A stretch of 64,000 nt of DNA. Origin: Gavia stellata. Its lineage: Eukaryota > Chordata > Aves > Gaviiformes > Gaviidae. The notes below the pieces were generated by a model. That model searched no databases, was not told the DNA's origin, and saw nothing but the letters and a program-made list of their open reading frames with translations. Made by a program: the position numbers and the translations under genes. Below, one piece after another: positions 45,555 to 56,100 of this stretch. The stretch's first letter is position 1. The number at the start of each line of letters is the position of its first letter. The stretch lies in the NCBI RefSeq assembly GCF_030936135.1, contig NC_082605.1, positions 15,148,261 through 15,212,260 on the forward strand. The letters are read 5' to 3'.

Positions 45555-48500
45555 CCCGAGGCTGAGCTGCTCTGGGAAGGGATGGGGCTCGTCAGGCGCT
45601 GGGACCCCTGCGGTGGGTGGTTGATGAAGGTGTTGGGCGCAGCGAGGAGCGGTTTCAGTAGGTTGGCCAAGAGGTTGTACCTGCACAGGCAGCCTGGGGT
45701 GTGGCTCCCTGCGCTGCCGGCACAGCTACTGCAGGGCACTGTGCTCAGCAACGTAGTTGTAGGAGTGTACTTCGTACATAAATAGGCACGTTTCCGTGTT
45801 AGTTTACAAAAAAACAAACAGGGTTGCATGAATATTTAGGCACTGCCTTGTCCTCATTGCAATGAAAATTTACGGAACTTTTAAGAGCCCAAAATGCAGG
45901 TTTTATGGTATTTTTTTAAACATAAAATATTTTTCTTTCACCAATCCCCAATATTTTATGAGAAGTTACTGCTGGAATATCCCACAACTATGTGTTAATG
46001 TTTAAGGGAGTTTCTGGCCCTGGCCCGTCCCCCCCCACGCTGGGTGCTGCTGCCCAGCCAACGGGCGCCTGCCAAGAGGCTTCCGGAGCTGCGCTCGCAG
46101 GCGCTGGCAGCTCTGCCCATGCTGCCTCCGTCCTGCTTCCTGCGGGGCTTGGCTTTACATTAACTCCTAACTTTGTAATTCCCGTGTTAGCAGGATTTGT
46201 TGCAGGATACTAATAAAAAAAAAAGTGTGGTGCGTGGAAAATAAAGCAGATTTTTCCCCTTGAAGAGGCTGCCTGCCTTCCGGAACTATTTTTAATGCTG
46301 TAATAAACTTAAACTCTGAAACTCTTGCAAATACATACTTAATTCCTGCTTTTTGGATATCCAGACCTTTAATTCAAGGTGTCTTATTGTCCAGGGAGGG
46401 AGAAAAGCCTCGAAGCAGCGTGCTGAGTACACAAGATTGGAGTTACTCAGACCTGCCCTTGAGCTGTCCCAGGAAGCGCTGGGCTCGGCGCTGGAGCACC
46501 AGGACGGCTCAGCCACCAGCTCCCTCTTCCGTGAGGCCGCCTAAGAAAAAACCTGCGTGTCTGTCCGCTATGTGCAAACGCAAAACCCCACGTACCTTCT
46601 CTCACGCGTCCTTCGGGGAGCCGTCTGGCAGCTGCCTGGGCCACGCTCCCGGCGTCCCCGCTGCAGGGACCTTGTCCCGGGGGCCACGAGAGCTTGACCC
46701 AGCCCATGGGTGTTTCTGCGTGTGCGCGGCAGCGTGCCGGAGCTGACCTCTGCAGGCAGTGGCCACTGTGTCTGCTGGGTGTAAAATCCCCCAGCTCCCA
46801 GTGCCTAAAGGGCTGGAGCCTCTGCATTTTGAAAACTGCTATTTTTCTGATCTCACTTCAGGCTATTTGTGCGCTGGAGGCTGCACTTCCAGCTCCTTTG
46901 CCAAAGTGGCACCCTGCCCCTGTCCCAGTATTTTTTATTCTATCTTTTTGTAGTCTGTATAGGATGCAGGAGACCACCCCTCGGGCTCACCGCCGCTTGA
47001 CCGTGGATTTGACTTGCTCAAGGTTTTCCCGGCTCAGTTATGGCACTGCCCTCAGCTCTTCCCACAGTTTGGGGTGCAAGCCAGGAGACCGGGGATGTGC
47101 CTCGCAGGCTGGGGGGCGGAGGGAGCTTGCCAAGGGGCGCACGCTGCCTTCATCTCTGGTGATCCTGAATCCATCCCCGCTGCAGTCTGTCCTGCTGTCT
47201 AGTGGGCAGGAGCTGGCAACTCACCCCCCCACACACCCCACCCCCCCGGCCACATCAGTATGAGCCTGATGGGAGAGGAGTCCCTCCTGCCCACAGTTCA
47301 TCGATGAGTCTGTGCTGCTCCTTCAGACCTGCTTGTCTCTCACTGGAAACCGCTTTGTCGGGGAAGGAGGTAAAACAGGTGGGATTCACTGTGCCGTAGA
47401 GTTGCTTTCACTGTGCCGTAGAGTTGCTTTAACACGGGAAGTTAAACAAAGGGTGGGAAATTAGATGTAGTATTGCATAATTATAATTTTAAGCTTGAGC
47501 CTGAGTGAACCAAGCCCAGCAGCCAGGAGGAGCAACAATAAATCAGAACAGCTGCTGTAATGCCATGACTGTGCTCACGGGCAGTGGATGGTGCATTAGG
47601 GATGAGTCTGGTGGATTGAAGATGCTGTATGGCTCTGTCACCCTGCCAGAGCAATAGGGCATCCTGCGGACGTGCTGCTTGGTATTCCAGTCCGTACCGC
47701 GCAGCATCTCATCCTACAGTGACTCGGGCTTGCCAGTGCTTGGGAGGCAGTAACATCGTTCTGAAGCTATCCATGGGCTTTCTCAATTTGCTCTGCTATT
47801 TTCTTCTGCTGGAGTCAGAAGCGCTCGGTCTTATGCTTCCTGAGCGCTGTTTGCAATTCAGCTAGCGGGTCTGGGTCTCCCGAAGGAAGGATGAGGGATG
47901 ACAGGTTGGAAGAAGCCTGAACCTGTTTGCAACCTGACATTCATGCAGGCTTATATTCGGGTAGGCTCGGGTGCTGCCTGGGTAGGTCCTTGCCAGTCTG
48001 CGTGAGTGACGTCTGAGCTGGAGTGCCACTGGAGTGGCTCACCCGGCAGCGTTCTCATACGCCTCAGCTCCACGTGCCCGCGGGGTGCCCAGAGATCTCA
48101 CAGGCTGTGGTGGGAACCAATAAAATCCACAAGAGCACCTGGTCATGCTGTGTTGGAACACACCATAATTCTTATGTCGCTGATAATTCTGCATTTTTCC
48201 CCATTTCCATAAGCCTAGATATCCCTGGTATCATGTCCAACTCACAGGTTTCACATGATGCTTTTATCAACACAAAACCTGTCGGTCTGTGGCAGTTTTA
48301 GATAATCTTGCAAAATTATCCAAATATAGAGAAATACCCAGGATAGGCGGAGGAGAGTTCCCGAGAAGGGGTGTTCAGCCAGGGCCAGTCTGAAGCTACC
48401 GCTAGCTTGAGGAAGAAAACCAGAATTTGCCATTTCTGAGGCAGTAATGAGAAGTAAATTAGGCAGTAAAATATGAGGGTTCCCTGAGAGGAAATTCCAC

Positions 48501-49740
48501 TGCAGCAAACTATCTAGGAGCACTTCAGGAGTGAGTGCATAGGAAAAGAGATCTCAGCGTGACCTGGATAAATTGCAAAGCTGGTATTGAAAACTCCAGC
48601 AGTAAGAAAAATCCAGGCAATGGAGCAGTTTGTGCATAGCTAAAAGGCAACATATCTTTAAAGAACAGAGAGTATTATTTCTTACTCTCTTCCATAGAAG
48701 AGGAACTGCCACGATATGAACGACCGCTCTTGGCATCCGCGTGTGAAAGGAGGTGTATGATTAGTGTGAGCAGTCTTGGGGCATAGCCCATCGAAACCTC
48801 GCTGGCTGGGGCTGTGAAAGGTTGATAAAGCGTTTTACAAAATCCTGCCTGAGTCCCGTGGTCTCGTGTCTCACCAAAGGCCACGCTCTCCAGCGAAGAC
48901 GTTTCCCTTTGTGTGGTTTGTGCCAAGAAATGAAGTACGCAACCCGCCATGGTGGGATAACAAGTGACCTATGATTGTCAGTGGCAACAAGGTGGGAAGA
49001 TGTTTTGGAAACCTGACCCGACCAACAGGTTTAGTCAATGAGCCCTCATCCCTGATGATGGGCTGACTGCCCACACCAGTGCCGCAGGGTGTGGAGGGTT
49101 GGGAAGGCCGTGTACCTCCCGGTGTGGCAAACCCAGCGGATACGTGGTGTCAGAGAAACGCATCCAAGCACCATCTCTGCCTTGTTCTGAGCGGGGAGTT
49201 AGCATCTCTGCTGTTAAGGATCTCGCTAATGAGACAGAGAAGTCCTTTTCGTTTGCTTTGCTGCATTCAGTTCTAGTCTTGGCTCTCGGGGAGCACGGTG
49301 TGTGTGACCTGCACGTGTGAAGCATCCTCTCTTTTTCTTATCTATTTAATCTGTGGTCTTTGGTTGCTGCTAAAACACTTTTAAAATGTTTAAACATAAC
49401 GAAGTGAGCTCACTAGTGTGAGGAATACCTTTCAGTTCAAAACTGAGTTTTAAAATTAATTCCCAGGGCAATGTGTTTCCTTGGCTTTGTGGGTCTTACC
49501 CTGCCAGGCAGGTGGGCATCCGTGGCCAGTTAGAAATCAAACATATGGGAAGTTTCAGTGCACAAAGCCTGAGTCCACAATTTTTGTGCCCTTAAACTTT
49601 CAGCAAACTGTGATGAAGTCTAGTGATAAGCAATGGGTGCAGCATTGGGTGCAGATGATAAAACCAGCTCATTGATGAGTAAGTTAACACAGCACTAACA
49701 AACGAGTTGCTGTCAGACTTCACTGATTTTTATGTTCAAT
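45555..49740. other. ACOX2 upstream and ACOX2-FAM107A intergenic region
   Basis: About 4.2 kb. The part from 46.0 to 47.3 kb is GC-rich and may hold the ACOX2 promoter and an untranslated first exon, but I could not place a start site. A direct 22-bp duplication lies near 47.4 kb. Open frames here have no recognisable protein character. Confidence 0.5.
47385..47428. repeat. Exact tandem duplication of 22 bp
   Basis: Two identical head-to-tail copies of a 22-bp unit (starting ttcactgtgccgtagag). The perfect identity suggests a young event. Confidence 0.9.
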
Positions 49741-49743
49741 CAG

Positions 49744-52700
49744 TTTATTTGGCTGTTGTCTGCTTGTATCCTTGGAGCTTTTTCAGTTCCTTGTGGAAAA
49801 AAAGGAAAACATACAATCATCGTTTAGTTTATTTCTTCAGAAGTGTCCACGTTAAACAGTGTGAGTTAATTAAGTAGAGTTGCATGACATATTTTTATAT
49901 AAATGTATAAACACCAACACAGAATATAGACTATATACCACATAGGCAACATACACAGTGCAAAAAATCGTCTTCCATCAATACTCTGATAATCTGTATC
50001 TTCTGGATACACCACGTTTATTCAGGAATGTGTTTTAGGGGCATAGGGAGGAATTAATTTAAAAGAAAAGAGACACAAAGATACCCCAAAATCTTCCTGG
50101 TGATGCTTACGCTCGTGTTTCTTCAGGCGCCACCTCCACGCTGCCGTGCCATGAAGCACAAGAGCACGGGGGAAGGTTGCCCAGCCTCTGGGTCTGAGCC
50201 CAGACGGGGAGGCGGTTACCAGTTCGCAGGGGTGAGAAGAGCTGTCTTGGAAATTGCTGTGATTTTTTAAGCCAACACTTGAACAGTAAAAGCATCATTT
50301 CTCACGTGCCATCACGGAGGGCTGGAGCCTGCAGCTCCTGCCGGGGATGAAGCGCCGTGTGCCCCACTGTGTGCCATGGGGCTGCTACAGCCCGGCTCAG
50401 CCCCGTGGGAGCTCCCGGTGCCGGCTCCTTGCAGCCAGTTTGATGGGTCGGTGTGCGGACGTGGGGCTGGGTCCTGGCCCACAGTCCGCAGGGTCCCGGT
50501 GGGCAGCCGGGTCAGGGCTTTCTGCTGTCTCTTCACCGCTGGAAGGGTTTCTTGTGGCTGGCTCTGTTAGCTCAGCCTGAGTTAGGACAGTATGACCTGG
50601 CCCTCCCTTTCCCTTCTGGACACCCGCTGAAAGAGACCCAGACACCCCTTAGCAATCCCGGACTGCGTTGGTGTGAGCCCCACTCTGTGCTTGGTGGACA
50701 CCACATCAAAGGGAGACGCCTTGATATTTTTTTTTCCAGATAATATTTGCATACTCAAGAAGACCACAGCAAAGTGTTTTCAACTTTTTCATTGCTGATC
50801 TGAGCACTCAGCTTACCCAGACCTTACTGGATGGCTCCCACCCAAGGACTTGCATAAATGCCCCTGTCCCAGCCGGGTGAGCTGATAACACTGATTTCAC
50901 TGGTGCATATGGAGCGACAGATTGCCTCTCCTGGAGTGCATTTCCATCTGTGGCAAAATTACAAATTAATTTGCTGAATTTTTTTCAGCTCTTTGATCAA
51001 GGTTACTTAATCTGTGCCATAACCCCTCATAAAACCCCAGCACAGTAATTCTGGCTGTTATTTAAACTGGTGTTACCTATGGAGTATTATACAGCATTCT
51101 TTACAGCTGCGTGCAAGCATCCTTAGCAAAACCTTTTTTTTCTTGGAGAAATTTGGCTTCTTTTCCCCCTGAAAAAATGGTCGATGCTGCTTCTTCCTCA
51201 TGGTTTTAATCATAACCTATATGAAAAGCTTCATGGTTAGAAAGGACATAATAGATCCTTTCAGATCTTCTTTGACCCATAGTGACCGTATGCACTGGAT
51301 TTCTGAAATAAAAACTTGTTTAGAATAAGCATTATGAGCATGGGGCTTAAAAACACAGAGACAGTGCCTTGACATGGGGCTCTCAAGGACTGAAACTGAG
51401 TTAAGGGCTTTTATAGTCCAATCTGTCGCGGAAGCCCCATACCTGCATCACCGCTCTGGACACATGATGTGGCTCAGATGTTTTAGTCAAGCTGCCAGGT
51501 CGAGCAACAGCCCTCTGAAATGAAACACCCCACTGGACCAGGGAGACTAGGGAATGGGTTAGTAACTTTTTAATAAATATGTGGTAAACGCCCAGTTTCC
51601 CTTAATTTACGTATGGATCCACTGAAGATGTGGATAGTAGATACTGTTTAACCAGGTATTACCTTCCCAGCTGACCAGCTCCCTTGAGGCTTGCCATTCA
51701 AGAGCCAGCATTCAAAGGCAGTCAGTGAGTTACGCTGTTTAGGCTTTGTATCAGGGCTGATGTGAGAAGCAAGAAGCCAAGATCTTCCTGAAGGTGCAAT
51801 TTTAGCTCTAGATGTGGACACCTCAGGGCACGGGTGCCCCATAAATGTGGTAGGCTCTGTCCATACGTGGTGTAAATACACCATCTATCTCAGCTTTGCT
51901 ATACCAGCAGCAAGAAGATGTTTAGCTTTGCAAGGTGGCAACTGAAATGAGGCAGCTGTGACCTCTGGAAAAGGGGATGAGAAGCACTGACAAACAGTTT
52001 TGCATCGGTACCTACATGGCCCGTACCCGGTGCCTACAGATGTCAGCTGTGTGCAGGGTGAGCAGGACAGCAGCCTGACACCAGTATGACATTACCACAT
52101 TAACCACCACTCAATCACAGGACATTTTTTGTGTGTCCCTATGGTAGCACATGTCCAGCTGCAGGGTGAGGGGCTGAAGCTCAGTAGTCCAGGGGCAAGA
52201 AGCAGTTTGTTTGTCTGCTACATCCACAGGGATCTGCTGCCTGGTCACTGCACGCTTCCACGAACACCCACACTGAAAACACCCAGCCTTTGATTTCTGC
52301 ACAGAGCGTTTGCCTTCCACTTGGGGTGTTGGTGGTATAGTCCAATGTATTTTCTGCCTGAGCATGGAACTGCCTAAATAGCTATTTTCAAACAGGTTTG
52401 AAATGCAGTTTAAAGGTGCTCATGAAGAACAGTTGCACCCGCCTGTGCTGCATTGGTATGGGCACACAGAGGTCGATTTTTCCAATAGTGCAGGTGTGCT
52501 GCTGGGACACACAGTCTCAGCCGGGCTTGACTCGCACACTGGTGCAATACCAGTGACCCTTGGGAAAGCCGTTACGGTCACCTGGGCTGTTGTCAGTAAT
52601 ACGCAGATTATCCCTTTTAGTTACCACGCCAGGTTTCCAGGAGATTCCCCAGAGCTGCAGCCGCCCTCCTGCCAGCCGGTGCCTGGCGAGCCTGCCTCCA

Positions 52701-53064
52701 GGAAGAAGCAGGGGTCCCCCAAACCATCCCTCCACAGACTTGCCTGGCTTAAACGGTCGCTGCGTCTCAAGGGTTAGCCAAGAGTTAGCTGGAGGTTAGC
52801 GTGCACCCACAGTCTGGGGGGAAAATAACATCATTTCTCTCTGCATCTCCTCATGTGAGTACTTCTTCGGTGAATACCGCGCCTTTTCCACAGTGATACC
52901 TTCCTGGGCTGGGAAAACCTTTTTTGTGCCTTCTACTGGAGCAAGTGTTAATAACCGTAAGTAGCCCCAATGATGCGGCTGTGAATGTCCACCATGTACA
53001 GAGATGTCAGCATGTATGTGTTAGTGCCGGTGTTGGTAGGATCCCCGTTGAGTTTTGGCAGAAG
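49744..53064 (-). other. FAM107A: FAM107A 3' UTR (long, end approximate)
   Basis: After the stop, the minus strand has no coding sequence and reaches three AATAAA signals within 280 bp, at 50017-50022, 49828-49833 and 49744-49749. A 3' UTR near 3 kb agrees with the long UTR of mammalian FAM107A mRNA. Nearer signals such as ATTAAA around 51560 may give shorter forms. Confidence 0.4.
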
Positions 53065-53172
53065 CTATGCTGCTTTCTCATCACCAGTCACCGTTGATGT
53101 TCTTCTCAGGTTTTCCTTGACTTTGATGAATTCTGGTGCATGGTCTTCCTGCTTCTCCTGCTCTTTCTCCAA
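53065..53172 (-). CDS. FAM107A: FAM107A coding exon 3
   Basis: 108 bp after acceptor ttcttacag, ending [23 protein letters not shown] then [23 protein letters not shown] is shared with human; the last residues diverge. Confidence 0.95.
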   Translation of the reverse strand: MEKEQEKQEDHAPEFIKVKENLRRTSTVTGDEKAA

Positions 53173-56100
53173 CTGTAAGAAAGAAGAGTCACCGTTATCT
53201 GTGTATGCTAAAGGACAGAAGTGCATTAGCTACATTAAAGCGGTAGGCTTCATTATTGCTGGGTGTCCATTTCTTATTGCCCAACGCCGAATGAGTGTGT
53301 AGTGCACATGTCGGTGCTCTCTTTTTCCAAACCAAAGCCATGTTCACCCTGAGTCTCTTTTCCTGGCTAACTGAAACATATATTTTTTTTTCCTCCAGGG
53401 AGGAACATCTCCAGCAGAAAAGCAGGGGAGTGCTTCACTTCAGACCTGGCATGGAGGAGAGAGGAGGAGGTTTGAATCCTTCCCAGCAAAGGAGGCCTGT
53501 GAGCCTGGGAAAAGCTCCCAGCATTAGGTTATCGTCTAAGGGGGGGTAAGTTGTTGTACTGCCTCACGTTTATATCTGAAGACTTTATGGATCTGTCCCT
53601 AAACCACCTTGTTTCATATTCCTGGTTCTTCTCTGAGAGTGCAGGGCTTTGATTTTCAAGTGATCTTGGCTTGGCTGATATTATTGCAAGGGACCTGTTG
53701 TGTCATTAATTAAATAAACTAGTTTCATCCATTTGCAGTGCAAATACTGACAGGTAAGACAGGGAGTGACTTTCTTTTCAGCGGCAACAAGCTGACTTGC
53801 TGCTTGCACTGGCTTGGGTAAGCGGGCAGGTGCAGAGAGCACCCAGGGCATGGCTGTGCTGCTGACAAGCGCCCATGCTGAATATTGCTCTCCCCAGGCA
53901 TATTTTTTGGCCAGAGTACATTCCAGGAACTGCTCCCAAAAGCAGCTTGGGTGTGATTGCAGCAGGGTTTGCACCTTCCAGCACTTCTGCAGCCTCTCAC
54001 CTTGCACCCCAGGATGCTGAGCACCCCTGTGGTGGGTGCTGCAACACCCCCAAGCTATTTGGGGTGCTTTGAACTGGAAAGCATGCCCCAAGGACACCAC
54101 GTGGGACCCGGAGGAGACCCAGGGCCAGTGGTGCATAGCAGGGGTCCTGGGCAAGGTGGTATGAATGAGGTGAATCCCACTGTGAGGATGAGGGTGCTGC
54201 AGCTGTGTGGGGCAGCAGTGAAGGATGTGCTGTGGCTCCCATTTATGGAAGGGGGGCAACGCTATACCTTGGGTTGAGCCTCAGCTCACCCATCTCCCCT
54301 GTGGTCTGTGCCTCATATGGGGTGGTTACGGTAACCTGGGGATGACCAAAACCTCAATTCTACCTGATCCAGCCTCTGGTGCCTCTTTAATAGCTCTTTT
54401 TCAAAAGGAGACTGCAATTTCTTTGCCTCTTCCTCTTCCTTCTTCTGTCTGATGAGCTGGTTTCGCCGTCGGTGCTCGAGTACCCGCTGCAGCTCTGGCT
54501 TGCTCTCCATGCCCAAGCCTCTGTGGATAAAAAGCAGATAAATCAGGGCCGGAGCGCCTACATCCTGGGATGTAACCACTGCCAGCCCGGCAACCCCAAA
54601 ACTCTTCTCGATCCTAAATGGAAACATGGAAGACCCTGTCCACAAATCAGTCCTGGTCCACAAATCCATCCACAAGCCTTTGAGGGTGTTACCGGGAGCA
54701 CCTTACTGTGGGATGGTGCCTTGGGCTGCCGGCCTCGGTGGGCATGGCGTTTGCTGTCCGTGTCTGGGGCTTGTGGTGCTGGAAGTTTTGCTGTTCCCAT
54801 TACACTGAGGTGCTACAGCTTTCTGGGTCGGGTATGGAAATGAGACCATCCGTTGGCTCCTGCTGTTACTAGTTTTAATTATGTCAGTGACGGCTTCAGC
54901 AGCATTGAGGGCATCTTAAATAATGCCGATTTTTTTGCCACCAGCAGGGGTAGTCATTGATCTGCAATAATTGTCCCGGCAGCTCCTTTCCTCTCTGTCG
55001 CATCCCAGCTTTGCTTCAGCTGAGGGCCGGCGATCCCCCTGTTGAGATGGAGAGTTTGGGTCAAGAGGCCAAAATGAAATGTCCTTTTCTCCTGGAAGCC
55101 AGAGCGTTTGCTGATGGCGCAGGCGCTTGGGTCCCCTTCAGCTGCCCAAAGCATCTCAGGTGAAGCAGGGTGGCTCCAAGCCCTGTGCTGTGAGGAGTGG
55201 GATGATGGGAAAGAAGACATGGCCGGGACATGCAGGCAAGGCATAAATACATGGTAAAGAGGTGAAAGAAGTTCTCCAAACAAATTTCAGAAATCTAACA
55301 CTTTGACTGTTGCCATGCCTGAATTTAGACACTAAGATTTACCTCCTGCAGCTGACCCCAGCCACCTTCCCACCAGCTTCTGCCCCCCTAGAAGCATGGG
55401 AGTAGTTACGGACGTGTAGGGCTATAGGTGAATGCTGAACGAGTCCGGATATGCTCCTGCATGGTCGTGGGACGGTTCCTGCCCTTCCAGGATAGTGGTT
55501 TGAGCAACTCATCTCCTCCACGCCAAAAGGAATCTGCCTTCCTAAAATCCATCAGCTTCCTGGCTTAAATCACTAAAAGCGGTGACTCTCTGCCCCACTG
55601 AGTCCTTGTCAGAGAGAGGCAAAAACCTGAAGCTGCTGGGAAGTTGAACATTTGCTGAATTTCAGGAGACTTTGTTCCAACTGCACAGAGTTTAATGTCG
55701 CTGAAGAACAGATTATTAAGAAGTGGTTGAGGATGCATTTACGCAGGCTATCGTCTGCAATAGCAGCTGGAGTGTAAGTAATCTTGCAAGAAAATACAGA
55801 ACTAGAAGGCAATGACTGAAGTTGTGTTTTTGAGGAGAGGGAATTGAAGACCTCGTAGCTGTCACACACCGGGAAGGAGTGGGGCCTGACCACTTTCATG
55901 GGCTGGGTTTAACACTCGTTTAAATCAACGGGCTGAGAGTATTTACAAGCCTTATTGTAAAATGTGGGGTGTTTGGTGTTCCTGTGGGTGAAGGTCTGTT
56001 TTGAGGTGAGGAGGGGACCTCCCCATGTCTGTGCTAAGGGCTTACCCAGGGCACGGCAGGTCGGCGTGCACCATTAATACAAAGCTGGTCCTCAGCACCT

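Noticed and set aside
46694-47263. 189-residue plus-strand open frame.
   Set aside because: No conserved motif or domain, mixed composition, GC-rich region, and no supporting splice or Kozak pattern.
53681-54259. 192-residue minus-strand open frame inside FAM107A intron 2.
   Set aside because: No family resemblance. Open frames also occur on the opposite strand across the same bases, which points to composition rather than coding.
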